Of a DNA stretch of 64,000 nucleotides, positions 12,101-23,665 are shown piece after piece. The notes beneath the pieces are model-generated. The model was not told the origin of the DNA and made no database searches. It saw only the letters and a program-made list of their open reading frames with translations. Source of the stretch: Annona cherimola (taxonomy: Eukaryota; Streptophyta; Magnoliopsida; Magnoliales; Annonaceae). The stretch's first letter is position 1. Every line of letters starts with the position of its first letter. Made by a program: the position numbers and the translations under genes. Where the stretch lies: contig CM059973.1 of NCBI GenBank assembly GCA_030490835.1, forward strand, positions 87,069,641-87,133,640, in the 5' to 3' direction.

Positions 12101-13932
12101 CTTTCAGACATTTCAAAAACATTGCCTCACTATACTTCCGGTACAAAACTCCAAACATAGAGAACTACCAAGTCACTACTTGAGAATACTTAAAATGTCA
12201 AGGGACTGCAAGCATTCATGGTCTCAGGCTGCTGCTTTTGTACTACTCTTACTGAAATCATCAATTAAGTTAGTCTAAGAAGATTTATATTTAACACTTG
12301 AAGAACCGTTTTGAAGAATAATGTTGCATGAAAAGCCGCTAGAACAAGCCCTCCTAAGGGGCCAATTTTGCAGGTTGCCACTGAGTTGATCAAGAGGTGA
12401 CACTAACATTTTCTTATGTTGGGATTGCTCGATGTCTACCTATCTGTTAGGTAATGGCAACTTGCAATAATTGTATTTAGTTACTAATTTTTCCTATCAC
12501 AGACAATTGTGCAGAAGGGTTATGCATATCACCAATAATATCATGGTTTTAACCAAACAAATACATGGCATCAAGTAAAGAAATAATACCCAGTTTTACA
12601 CATTATAGGCCAATCAGTCTCGTATGAGAAGTCTGCATTGGTCAAGAAGGTAGAGTCAAGATTCGAGTCACAAGAGAACTCTCACCAATAAAGTGAGGCA
12701 ATGCAGCCCATATGGCTGGCCCTTCCCAAGCCCCAAAATGTGCACATCTCTGTGCACTACGGGTCTGTTTGGTAGGGGGGATATTATAAGAAAAAATATT
12801 GAAAAAGTAAAAGAGTAATGTGATGTGATAGGTGTAATGATTAGAAATAAAAAGAACAAAAACAAAATAGATAAGATGATTATATGCAAAAATATGAAAA
12901 AAATTTAAAATGTAGAGATAATAATGGAAAAATAAGGGTACTTTGATCCTTAAAATGTCACACCATATCAAAAGGGGTGTAGACGGTAGGGGAAAAAATC
13001 TTTTTCCTCTTTTCCTTATTGGCAAAAGGACCCTACAGGCTTGTTACCAAATAGGGGCTTGTTCAAGGTGTAGAATATGATGAAAAAGTGTTGTTGTGTA
13101 TTGAAATTTGAGAAAATATATTAAGAATTTAAAAAGTTGTATGAGAAATGGGAAAAGTAAATTATTATGTATTGAGAATGAGAAAAGAGTTTTTTGAAAA
13201 TGGAAAATTTCATCTCATCCTCATCCTATCCCAACACTAACCTAATTTCATGCATATCTACCATAAAGTTGCACGAATCTCAATGTTGTAACAAATAGTC
13301 AAACTTCAAATTCAACTACAAGCTGCAATTCATGATGCTGACAAAATCTAATTAAAGATGCCTTATTTAGAGAAGAAAAGCCCCAAGAACATCCACTACC
13401 TTGATGAATTTTGCCTCTGAGATGCAAAACGACTCTAGTCTGTCCATCCCTCCACCGTACTTGCGTAGGAAATTCCTAGTGTTATTCGAATGCTCCTCGC
13501 TTGCCAAATGCTTGATTGTGTTCGAACTTAAAAAAAAACACCCATAAGAATCAAAATGCCAGAGAGGGAAGGGGGGTTGGGGAAGACCAAAAGGGAAGAG
13601 AGAATTTACCAAGTGAAGGAACTACCAATTTCCTGGATGAGAATGTCGCAAAAGATGCACCAAAGGCTGTTGAAGGAAGCATGCTCAGGGCGGAGAGGAG
13701 TAGGGTTCTTCAAGAAGAAGAGGACGTCAGAGAGCTTGGAGCGGAAGCGAGAAAGGAAGGTAGAGAGGGCTCGAGTGTGAGATGGAAAGTAGATGTGGCC
13801 TCGGCCTTGGCAATGGTTGAGGTTGCAGACCTTGCAAAACTCAAATGGATGCGAAGCTCCTTTCTTCTTTCCCTTCTCTCGTTGCTCCTTCATGCTCTCT
13901 TTTCTAGTGACAGCAAACGTTTTCCAAACCAA
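9102..13932 (-). CDS. TTL: TITAN-LIKE (TTL) C2H2-type zinc finger protein, seven exons
   Basis: This is the plant TITAN-LIKE family, a nuclear zinc-finger protein linked to early embryo and endosperm development, with similarity to splicing-associated matrin-type zinc fingers. Exons on the minus strand: 13610-13932, 13400-13526, 11740-12073, 11565-11641, 10745-10775, 10142-10572 and 9102-9212. All have GT/AG borders and consistent phases, giving 1434 nt and 477 residues with a TGA stop. Zinc ligands: first finger C33, C36, H46, H52 (EFCKVCNLNH...YFPSH); second finger C92, C95, H114, H120, completed only by joining exons 1 and 2. Conserved blocks follow: KYGGGMDRLESF; VNVHTGGPPPWLE near residue 315; WLPNFGRVWQAG near 380; KIQPYISKR before the last intron. 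Homologues as I recall start near MKEQ, so the second Met (codon at 13893, 464 residues) may be the true start. Exon 7 is the least certain. Intron 2 is about 1.3 kb and holds repeat sequence. Confidence 0.88.
12765..13070. mobile_element. Possible MITE inside TTL intron 2
   Basis: The left end reads gggtctgtttggtagggg. The right end, taken as reverse complement, reads agcccctatttggtaac. These resemble each other as imperfect inverted repeats of the TGTTTGGTA type common in small plant DNA transposons. The interior is AT-rich with the 'gatgtgatag' and 'aaatatgaaaaaaattt' motifs seen in family H. No clear target duplication was found. Confidence 0.35.
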
Positions 13933-14819
13933 CGTTCTAGAAGTTGGCTTTGAGGGATTTTATCATCTATTGTCTTCTTCTTTGAAGCTGCACGCAAAAC
14001 AGTAAAACATCATCCCATACGTACTTCTAATGTGAACTACCCATGTTGTACAACTTTATGAACTCCTTTTCCTCTTGTTGGCTCTTCTACCTCACTGTAT
14101 GATTAGGATCCAAATTCTCAATTATTATCATTTTCGCAACCATACATACCAAAGGCACTTTCGATTGCTAATCAGTAAATGCAACAATGGACTAGATGTT
14201 TGACTTAATACGTCTAAGAGTTTGTTGCAACATGTAGTTTTCATTGAAGATAAGATACGGTTTCACATTTACAAAAGAATTAAATAGATGTCCATACTCA
14301 CTTTCTTTGGGCATCATGAAAAGCTAATTAAGGCTAAGTTGCCTTGCTTCTGGATTATTGCTTCTATAATATGATTTACAACACAAACAAAATGCAAGTC
14401 TTTGCAGATGATGGAAAGAAAAAAAAAGTAAAGCAGAAGAAATGTAGAAATTTGCAGTATACCCATTTGGTTGTGATTTTTAAGCCGAATGGAATATAAT
14501 GTATTTTAAACCTGTCAAACAAGGGTTCTTTTTTGTTGTTGTTGTTGTTGAAGTCACACAGCCACAATATGACTCATTGTATCATCTTTCTATACAAAAT
14601 AAAAGTCATTAACAACGACCTGAAAAATACCCCAGTGGTTAAGCTAATTAAAAACATACAACAAAACTGACAACATGTTCAGCTTATCATTGGCCTTCAT
14701 CAGCATAATTCTCACATTCTTAATGATCAGCAATACTATCAGAGTCAATACCACATCCTATGTTTAGCAAGTAGGAAGCACACTTATGTAAAGTGGAATA
14801 AAAGAAGGAAGAAGAATTC
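13933..14819. other. Gap between SEN2 stop and TTL start
   Basis: This roughly 890-bp stretch must contain the SEN2 3' end and terminator as well as the TTL promoter, because both genes run on the minus strand with SEN2 upstream. No further gene is seen. A short GTT repeat occurs at about 14534-14550. Confidence 0.5.
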
Positions 14820-15563
14820 TCATTCATTTCTCCTTCCAACTGTTGTTTGATCCTCACGGCACCCCTCTGGCCTCCATCTAGATATGACACGTTCATCAAC
14901 ACTGAATTGGTCCAAACATGAAGAGGAGTACAAGCTGCATCCATTCTTCTTGACGGTAAGAATCAACAATGTCTTTGCAACACTCCCACACAGTCGAATT
15001 GAGCAATTATAATCAGACCAAGCCCTCAATCGGTCACTTGGGCCACCAACATCTCCAGAGAGAACTAGCACTGCATACTCGGAATGCACGAGAGCCGGGT
15101 GGTGGCGATAAGCCACGAAGTCCGTGCCATACTGTGAACCTGATCGAACTATCCAATTCTTCCTTCGAAGATGAGAGTAACCCTTGTACAAATATGGGAA
15201 ATTCTCTCTCTTGAATTTCATGTGCGTCCATACATCTTCTGCATTCTTGGGATGGTTGGCGTCTTCTCCTGGAATCATGATGCATTTCAGTTCATGCAAC
15301 AGGTAAAAGGACTCCTCAAAATTCAATTGGAACCACTGCTTGTCTTTCTCAGCTGTGACAATGGGTCTGCCAAAGCAGGCACGGTTTACATGCTCCACCT
15401 GTTCTGGTCCAGTTTCAAGAATTGCATTACAATCAGAGAGTATAACAGTTGCTTTCGATTGTCGAAGAGAAGCTTGAAGCTGTAATACTATGTTCGACAT
15501 GGGATCTGAGAGGGCAATTGCTGCAGAGCCTTTTCCTTTCCATCTTGGTCCTGATTGCTCCAT
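14820..15563 (-). CDS. SEN2: tRNA-splicing endonuclease catalytic subunit SEN2
   Basis: Sen2 is one of two catalytic subunits of the heterotetrameric endonuclease that cuts introns out of precursor tRNAs. The frame encodes 247 residues from the ATG at 15563; a TTG codon directly upstream is not taken as a start. The plant N-terminus is recognisable (GPRWKGKGSAA near residues 5-15), then EKDKQWFQLNFEESF at 72-86. The endonuclease domain follows: YSHLRRKNWIVRSGSQYG, then DFVAYRHHPALVHSEYAVL at 148-166. The expected catalytic triad is Y152, H160 and K197 (GSVAK). Tyr-to-His spacing matches that recalled for yeast Sen2. The reading frame is uninterrupted with no intron, and length fits plant homologues (about 240-250 aa). 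Plants often carry two SEN2 copies, and which one this is cannot be told. Confidence 0.93.
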   Translation of the reverse strand: MEQSGPRWKGKGSAAIALSDPMSNIVLQLQASLRQSKATVILSDCNAILETGPEQVEHVNRACFGRPIVTAEKDKQWFQLNFEESFYLLHELKCIMIPGEDANHPKNAEDVWTHMKFKRENFPYLYKGYSHLRRKNWIVRSGSQYGTDFVAYRHHPALVHSEYAVLVLSGDVGGPSDRLRAWSDYNCSIRLCGSVAKTLLILTVKKNGCSLYSSSCLDQFSVDERVISRWRPEGCREDQTTVGRRNE

Positions 15564-17085
15564 CAACCAAGAAGGGCTTTGGGCCTTGAATAAAATGACA
15601 ACCTTGTCAAAGTCAAATTCTCTTCCTTAATTTTTTTTTTTTTTTAAATTGCACTTTGGATGCATCAATTTTTAGAAATTCAAATGCTTAATTCAATCCA
15701 ATTCAAAACCAATGAAAAATCTTGGCTTACATGCAGTTGCAAGTTCATATTGAGGTGTGTAAATGGGTCCTCGTTGACTCATAACCCAATATCAACCAGC
15801 CCATTTTGCACTGAAGTAGACATCTATTTCACATAACTAGGGGCTGTCAAAAAGTCTTACGGCCCCCAATTACTGAGTGATGTGCTTTCCAAGGTCTTCT
15901 CTGCTGCTATAGGAGGCAACGTGAAGGAACTTAAACACATGATGAATTAGCTCCCTTATCATCTCTGGGGTGACTGGGTGCATCCCAGCTTGGCATGGAA
16001 CACGACAGTCCTCCTCCACAGCTCGCCATAAGTCCTATAGGTCTCTGTGTTAGGGCTTGTCACTGTGCAGCTTGCTGTCCGCCGTATCTTTGCAATGGTG
16101 TGGGATAAGGATCCCGCTCTCAGGCATTGCTCTTGTCCAATGTGTCCTTTCGCAAGATGGGCAGCATCCCTCTGGGTGTCCACCTAGTCACTGAGTGCAA
16201 CAACCTGTACTACTTCCGTTTGGGCTGCCCACTAGAGCCTAAGGGTGTAAATCAAGACGAGTTGACTCAATTTAGGATTTTCTCAATCCTAACCTTATTT
16301 GTAAAACCTCAATCCAACTTACCTTTTTAAACCTCAACCCAACTCTAAAATAACCATATAAAAAATCAGTACTGTTCGTGTTGGAAATTTGAGTTAATTA
16401 ATCTATCAAATTATTAAAACAATATACTACTCAAAGTAAGAACATAGTTAAGCTACATTCTGCAATGAATTTCCTAGTGAAATAAAAATATCAATAAATA
16501 ATATGAAAACAAGACCAATGAATGCCTTAAAACCTCGAGATGGAAATATTATTGATAATGATGGCCTAGAAAATCTCCCTAGAGTTTAGAATACTTCTAA
16601 GACCTGTAACATAAAGGAAAAATCTGTTGAACTTCCAAATAGTATAGATTCGATTGAACTGCTGCTGAAGTTGATTATTTGTTGAGAAAACCTATAAATA
16701 ATACACAATTTATTTAACTTGAATAACTAAAAAACTTACTAAGTTAAACAGCACATTCCCTTTGCAAAAAAAAAAAAAAAAAAGCACATTGGTACAACCT
16801 GATTGACATGTAAAAATTTCACAATCAAACAACACGTGACATGTAAACAACCTGTTTCATTTGTTAAAGTTTCACAATTATAAATTAACATACAAACAAC
16901 CCATCAATCATGCACATAAACAACTTGAATTGAGAAAATTTCACAGGCAAGCACAATTTTAAGCTCCAAATAACCTGTTTAACATGCAGAGATTCACAAT
17001 CAAATAGCATTTGATACGAATACTTCACATAAAGCATGAAGTTAACGAAAAAAACACATCGGGAAATCCAGTAAAGTTTCTCAAC
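15564..17085. other. SEN2 upstream region or 5' UTR intron, with repeat and exon-like fragments
   Basis: About 15865-16250 is clearly less AT-rich than its surroundings. In one plus frame it reads as a coding-like stretch containing QLLSDVLSKVFSAAIGG and LPYHLWGDWVHPSLAW, broken by a stop. It resembles a gene or retroelement remnant I do not recognise. On both sides, 'gtgtaaatgggtcctcgttg' and 'gggtgtaaatcaagacgag' resemble ends of hAT-like elements. An A-run is at about 16766-16783. If the GC-rich block at 17086-17310 is a leader exon, this interval would be a 5' UTR intron of SEN2. Confidence 0.35.
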
Positions 17086-17310
17086 CTATTAGAAATTTCA
17101 ACTTCAAAGAGCGTCGACACGATCCGCTGCAGCGTCTTCGGCAGCAGGGGCGGCACAATCTGCAGGTCGACGGCAAGGGAAGTCGGCGGCGAGCCAGATC
17201 GGAGGAGGGTAGGTCGGCGGCGGCGGCTTCCTGATTTCGCAATTGCGATTCGCGGATGGGTGAAATAACCCTTCCACAGTAATATTTTACATCGAGGCAC
17301 AATCTCAGGG
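17086..17310 (-). promoter_or_regulatory. Candidate SEN2 leader exon and promoter-proximal GC-rich block
   Basis: A sharply GC-rich island with CCG repeats on the minus strand is typical of plant 5' leader sequence. It ends on the minus strand at a possible splice donor, AATAG|GTTGAG (GT at 17085-17084). A potential acceptor, TTATTCAAG, lies just upstream of the SEN2 ATG. Short open frames cross the island but none shows a known domain. It could equally be an exon of an unrecognised gene. Confidence 0.3.
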
Positions 17311-17332
17311 CCACACATGCGGGGCCGAAATT

Positions 17333-17843
17333 TTTTTTTAGGTTAATTGCAAATATTTCTAATAATTTGCCTTTAATTATAAATATCTACTAAGTTTGAA
17401 AACTTTTATATATACCCACTAAGTATTTATTTCAAATATTGAGTGAAATTTTAAGTATATCCATTATGACAGTTATAAACGTTTATTAATTTTAAAATCC
17501 CAAAATACCCCTTTCTAATTTAACATTTATTCTGATTTTTGCAATGCCCAGACATTAAAACTCATTTTACCTAGCTTTTCTCTCACGTTAGATGTATTTC
17601 TATTATATTGTTTAACTTTTATTATAGTTGAATGACTATTATTATTAAATAATAAGAGGTATTTTGAACATTTCATACGATGCATAACTACAATTTTTAA
17701 TTATGCTTGACGAAATAGGTATGAATGAAATTTCATCTATACTTAGTAGATATATATATATATGAAAGTTTTTAAACTTAGTAGGTATATTTGTAATTAA
17801 GGGCAAATGTAGTAGATATATTTGAAATTAACCCTTTTTTATT
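17333..17843. mobile_element. Family-T element with long terminal inverted repeats
   Basis: Left end ggttaattgcaaatat and right end, as reverse complement, gggttaatttcaaatat form imperfect inverted repeats. They extend inward through the 'ctactaagtttgaaaacttt' segment, mirrored by 'gtttttaaacttagtaggta'. The same arms bound 3855-4620. It is about 510 bp, non-coding, and therefore non-autonomous. Confidence 0.6.
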
Positions 17844-18524
17844 AAAATTAAGTGCTAAAATCTTAGTTTTAAGGCACATTAAGCATATTTTTATTTTAAG
17901 TAATTTATATTTTATATTGTATTTACTTAAAATGATAAATAAGTTAATCTTTATTTTTTATTATAATTAGGTGGTAAAACTTAATTATTTTTTGATGTGA
18001 TGGTAAAACTTAGTTCGATCATACAATAATATAATAGATTTTTAAAACTTAGATAGACAGAGTAATTCATAAAAATATCAATAGGGTCACCATCCAAATT
18101 GGTCCCAGTTCAATTATTTCACTAACATCCAATATACTTGTGTTATTGAAGCTAAATTATTTTACCGTATATTAAAATTCATTTTAATTAAATTTACAAA
18201 TGAATGGTTATAATCGCCGTCCCCGAATTATAAGATAGATTAATATATGTATTAGAATGATAGAATACTCATAAAAGTCATTAATTATATGTATAAAATC
18301 ATTTCGATTTATTCACATATGCATATAATGGTTTTAGATACATAGCCAGTCAATTCTCTTTCTTTTTCACTATTTTCACTATTTATACGCAAATCATTAA
18401 AAAATATAAAACCAAAATAAGCGCAATTTTAAGAAACAACATTCTAATCCCTATTCGTCGAAAAGGAGGCAACAAAATTAAACGAGAAAATAATAAAAAT
18501 ACAATGAGAAAAGATGCATATATC

Positions 18525-18689
18525 CTATCTTGATTCAATACCAGAGTCGTTGATGACTACCGTTGATTTTAATTTAAGCGTAATACAGGGTGCAGTTGTC
18601 TCCTCATCTTTTTCTACAGCTTCTGTAAATTTCATCGAAACTCTTAATTTTACATAAGCACCCCTCCTGTCAAGTTTGACCAGCGTCGC
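18525..18689 (-). other. Exon-like open frame of unknown origin
   Basis: On the minus strand a consensus-like acceptor (TATTTAG) precedes an open frame of 54 codons to a TAG stop. It reads ATLVKLDRRGAYVKLRV, then KFTEAVEKDEETTAPC, then KSTVVINDSG. Composition is protein-like rather than low-complexity. I recognise no family and see no further exon nearby, so it may be a gene relic or a captured fragment. Confidence 0.25.
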
Positions 18690-18904
18690 CTAAATACAAG
18701 CAAACAAAGAAGTATCAGGGGTTAGGGTTACCATAAAAAAAGAGCAGTATCAGTGTCAAGGTCACCATCGGAAGATGAGTATCAAGGTCTTGTAAACATA
18801 TCATGCCCTAGCTGATAACGACGGAAATTAATTGGGCTGTAACTACGGCCGGTTGAGCCTATACCTGGACCACCACGCCTCAAGAATCTCAACCCGATTT
18901 CGCT

Positions 18905-19135
18905 ATTTATTTTCAAGGTGTGAATTGAATGTAACATGATAATGAAAAATGGTGAGAAGTAAAAATAATAAAGCTAAAATAGATAATTTAATTTTATTTG
19001 TAGTTATTTAAAATAATTTAAAATAAAATAATTATATAAAAAGATGTAAAGAAATAATTAAAAAATATAATAGTTATGTAAAATGAAAAGTTTTAATTTA
19101 AAAAGTTTTTACTGTAGCAAAATATGCCCTTAATA
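18905..19135. mobile_element. Family-H MITE
   Basis: Contains the family order 'gatgtaaagaaataattaa', 'ataatagttatgtaaaatga', 'aaagttttaatttaaaaag', ending near 'aaaatatgcccttaat'. It lies at the left edge of the tandem duplication. Ends are approximate. Confidence 0.45.
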
Positions 19136-20704
19136 TAAAATATTATATACATAAAAGCTATATAATATTTCTTCATCTCTATGTATTTTATATTATTTAT
19201 ATTTATATTGGTATCTTTGTTTGTCAAGTCGCTATTATTATTATATATGAATTTTATTATTTTCATTCGTATTTATGTTTATACAATTTATAGTTTTATA
19301 TTTGTTTATTTTTGTTTATCTTTTTTATAAAAGATAAATGTTCTTTTAAAATATAATGCATTAATAAATTTTTCTAAAGTTTACTCAGGCCATGTATTAT
19401 TATTTTTTGTTTCAATGATTTATTAAATTATATTTACATGAAATTTTTTATATCTATGAAATTTTAAATTTATTACTCTTAACTTAAATAAAAGATAGTT
19501 TATTCAAATTCCAACCTTAACTAGATTTACACAAACAAAATAAATCTTAAGTTTTATAAATGATTCTTTTGTTAACATGAGCTAATGATGGCTTACATAG
19601 CCCACTCAAAATTTTCTATAAACTTTTTAGTTTATATGTATTTAATATATAAATCGAATTATATCATTTTTAGAGGTGTATATATATTTTTTAGATTTTT
19701 GAACACATGGTTATTTTATTAATTTTAAACGATCGAAAATGACTAAAATATCCCTATAATTAAAAATCTAATATATATATATATCAAAAAATGATAATAT
19801 TAATTTATACATTAAATACATCTAGATTAACAAGTTTATGAAAGAAAAAGTAAAAAAATAATAAATAAGTTTATTAGTGTAGGGTAAATAAACCAATACT
19901 TAGTTTGCTTTAATAGTTAGTTTGCTTTAATAGGATTATGCCTCTTTACAAATAAGATTAAAGTTAAATTTAGGATTTAAATTTTACAAGTAGTATTAGA
20001 GTTGTAGTTATAGCAAATTTGAGTTTTATTAACCCAAGCTTCACCTTTAAGTGCTAGTAGGTAACTAGTTGTACTAGCAAATTTTTGAATTCTATTGAAA
20101 ATTATAACAAGAGTGTCTCTATGATCGACTGATAGATAGTGTAGTTGATACCTGCTGATGGCACTAAATGTGTAAGCAAGGTTTCGAAACTCCCTTGTGT
20201 AGGAAGCTACGTTTGTGGGAGTTATATCTCCCTTAGTGTTGATAGAAGTTCTCTCAAGGAGTTTAGGTGGGCGTGGAGCATATTGTCTATATATTAAAAT
20301 TGTAAAAATGTCTTAGGGCTTGATTGCAATATAATTTGAGATATATGTAAATACATACCAATAAAAAATGTCTTTGTGGAATAAAGTTCATAGATGGAAT
20401 GTTTTATAAAATCAATGATTATTGTTGAACTTGAAAAATCCAAAAAGATGGAAGTTTAATGCAAATTAATTAATGGGTGCTCCAAAGGATCTAAGATCCT
20501 TGAATGGTAGTTTTTTCAATTATTGAGATAACTTTTGATGTGAACTAAGTGTTTGTCGTTAAGAGTGTTATGATCACAAATTTAATTAAATAAACTGGAA
20601 CGCATTAAAACTAATACTATATGGAAGATAGCGTAGAATAATGGTGAGTTGGATCGAATCCACGGAAAGGTGATAAGATTTTTTTGAATTGTTTAAAAAG
20701 AGAT

Positions 20705-20735
<31 letters not shown>

Positions 20736-20737
20736 AC

Positions 20738-22459
20738 TGTAACGCCCCATTCTAAATATTCGTAATAACTAGTCAAAAGGGTCCATATGACCTACAAAAA
20801 TTTCGGCAGCATCTCCTCATAATATATAAGGGGTGGTATGTAATACGCAACCTGTTATGCATAAGCAATTCAAATTCATTACAATATGTGACATTCAACT
20901 CTATAGTTATATATTTGTATCTTCATATGATAAGGGAATTCATATGAAAGGAAATCGTTCAAACTTATCCATACACAATAAGCAAACCGAATGATTATAA
21001 CTACATGCATCCACATAAATCGTAATCCAATTCAAAATACTGAATACAATCTGTTTATCAAGGTCAAATCTAGCTCCATAACCGTCTACATAATGCTAAT
21101 GTCAAAAGAGCATAATATTCAAATAACTTTAATTAGAGTTTTTCTAATGGTTTCCAAGATTTGGTCTTCCACTTGCCCTATCTTGAGGTTCCCCACCTGA
21201 CCTGGGATCTAAAGAACAAAAAAATAACAAATCATGTGAGTCTAAATAGACCCAGTAAGTAGATAATGGTTAGCACAAAGTGGAATAAGCAAAGTTTTGG
21301 ATGCGCATGTCATGATCAAAATAAAACATATGGGTCCGATACCCACTCCCAAGATTGTATGCATATAACCACATATAAATAGAAGGACGCGTACAATCCT
21401 CCACTCATGTCAATCGAGGGCCATGAACAACCCTCTCCTCATGTCAATCGGGGCTATGAACAACCCTTTTACAACCAATCATTTTAAATAACACATCATA
21501 CATAACATACAAGAATACATGTCACAAACCACACATACAACATCAACAAGGTTTACTTTCAATTCAATGTATAAAACTGCCACACGAGCATTTTAACAAA
21601 CACATGGTAGGCATAGAAAGAGGAAACTTTAGTTCGTACCCTCGTTTGATCTGAATCAACTAACATCGCATTTTAAGAATACAAAAGCTGCTAACGAGTC
21701 ATCTACTTCATAAATTCACTCATTCACGATAAATTTCCCTCAAACCTTACTTACCCTAACTGTTACGAACACTACGCCCCAAACCATGGATTTGTTGGGT
21801 GTCACGTACCCCCCAGCTTCATATCATGTTTAATACGTGATTTCATCATTCAATCAAGGAAGGGTAGCATCTACTTACCTTAATCGTGATTTTCCCCAAA
21901 AACAGCAACCCTAGGCTTGGATTGCAGAAATTCGAAGCTTCCTTGACTGGAATCAATGACTTCCAAGGCAGTTAGTAGAGATTTCTTGAAGAAATCCACA
22001 GCTAGATCGTATTGAATAGGAGGGAAAGAAAAGAAGAAGTAGAGAACAGGAAGAGAAGAAGAGGGAAACGGAGTCGGGCACAAAATGAAAGATGAACCCT
22101 AACTCCCGGGCTCCTCCTTATAACTGAACCTCCATCGAGTCGGGCCGGGCCGGAGCATGGGTCAGGTCTAATCGCAAATTGTAATTTACTTTCTCACTCT
22201 TATGACTTAATGGTTAAAAATTTCTCCGGGGGCGTTGCCCCCTTCACCCCTGCGACCTGACCGGGCAGGTCGAACCCCGTACCTACTCTGCGAGGTGGAA
22301 AATAGTTGTAGTGTTCAACAATGTCCGTATAAGTTATTGATCAATTAACATCATAAATTCCTAGTAGCATATTCATAAATTACCAGTAGCATATTCATAA
22401 ATTACCTCATAATAAAGAAGGGTTATAATGAAAATAAAATAAAATATCTGGTTCTCACA
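20738..22459 (-). mobile_element. Solo LTR of a retrotransposon, 1722 bp
   Basis: Ends are TG...CA: TGTAACGCCCC at the left and GGTTCTCACA at the right. A perfect 5-bp duplication, agaac, flanks it at 20733-20737 and 22460-22464. There is no gag/pol, primer site or second LTR, so it is a solo LTR left by recombination. Read on the minus strand it starts TGTGAGAACC and ends GGGGCGTTACA, an ending common in Ty3/gypsy Tekay/Del-type LTRs. This suggests minus orientation; lineage is an inference. It sits inside a GA-rich tract, splitting it in two, and is absent from unit B. Confidence 0.8.
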
Positions 22460-22464
22460 AGAAC

Positions 22465-22660
22465 AAAAGAGAGAGAAGAAGAAATTAGAGAGAAGACAGA
22501 GAAGAGGTAGAAAGAGAAAAGAGGGAGAGATAAATGAGAGAGAAGTTAGAGGAGAGAGAGAGAGAGAGGGAAGAGTAGAGAATAGAAGAGTTAGAGAGAA
22601 GAGAAGAAAGGAGAAAATGGGAGAGAAGAGAAAGAAGAGAGAGAGGAAAAGAAGAAATTA
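22465..22660. repeat. GA-rich tract interrupted by the solo LTR
   Basis: A purine-rich stretch of AGAGAG and GAAGA units. Its left part lies before the LTR at about 20690-20737, so the tract was continuous before insertion. Open frames across it are only Ser/Leu low complexity. Confidence 0.75.
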
Positions 22661-23414
22661 TAATTAACAATAACTAAATTAAATTTATTCTAAGAAAATA
22701 ATTAAAAATTATAGAACAAACTATAAAAGCAGAAAATGAAAATGTATTAAATTTAATTTAAAATTACAAAGTAAGAAATAAAATAACAAATTTAATCTAA
22801 AAATTAAAACTACAAATCTAAAATTAATAACTATAAAGTAATAAAATAAAAATTACATCACTCAAAGTGAAGAATGAATTTCCATTTCATGAGAATTTAA
22901 TTGCTTGGCTGGGTTCCACAAGAAGTGATCCCACCCAAGGAAAAGGTTATGTGTTTTATGATGTGTGAGGACCCCATTTTATACGTGGGAATGAAAATGG
23001 TGGTAAATTATCTTTATAATTTTATATTTTCAAAAATATTGTAAAATAACTTATTTTATAGCAAAATTAAAGATTTTATGTAAAATATCATTTTCATAAA
23101 TTTCACATAAAACCTGTATTTAATTAATATTTTTATACTTAACGGTGTGAATTTAATATGAAATTATACTACAATTTTTGAGATTTATCAACTTTACATA
23201 CAAAGTTAATTCAATTTTGTATTATTCAAAGTTAATTCAATTTACATACAATTTTTCTCATTTTTAATATACATCATTATATTTTTATAGTATTTCTTCA
23301 TTCATTGAATCTTTGAAGGTAGGCTTTAATCTTGGTTCAATGCAAACATATACACTGAGCCTCAACTTACGTGAATCTTTTTTTTAATTTTTAGATTTTT
23401 TGCATTCATATTTA
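22661..23414. other. AT-rich sequence private to unit A
   Basis: Most of this stretch, with 20560-20737, has no counterpart in unit B. It contains 'aagaagtgatcccacccaag', reminiscent of repeat-derived sequence. No coding capacity is evident and its ends are unclear. Confidence 0.35.
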
Positions 23415-23665
23415 GGCCTAAGTAAGTTATTTTGATCGAGCAGTGCCCTGGTAGTCTCACTGCATGACAAACAAAATGCTTGTGTGGGTTCAATACTTGC
23501 AAGTGCAGGTGCAGGTGCATTATTGCATTTCTCTTGGTAATTTGGGTATTTGTAATTATCCTCCTTGAGCATGAGAGTATTTACAAGACGTTTTAGGAGG
23601 ATTGTGAATGAACCTGATTTGTAATATAAAATGTCATAGTGTATATAATATCTATATAAAAAAGT
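23415..23665 (+). mobile_element. tRNA-derived SINE-like element, copy 2
   Basis: A degenerate A-box (GCCCTGGTAGTCT) and a B-box-like GGGTTCAATAC at 23486-23496 precede a body shared with the copy at 8605-8855: 'gtatttgtaattatcctcct', 'gagtatttacaagacg', 'taatataaaatgtcat' and 'agtgtatataatatctat'. It ends in an A-rich tract. Sharing across two unlinked positions supports a dispersed SINE family. Confidence 0.5.

Noticed and set aside
13516..13953. 145-codon plus-strand open frame
   Set aside because: It is antisense to TTL exon 1 and exon 2, and spans the verified intron between them.
15564..15566. TTG as an earlier start of SEN2
   Set aside because: Nuclear plant genes use ATG, and the next codon is an ATG that fits the family N-terminus.
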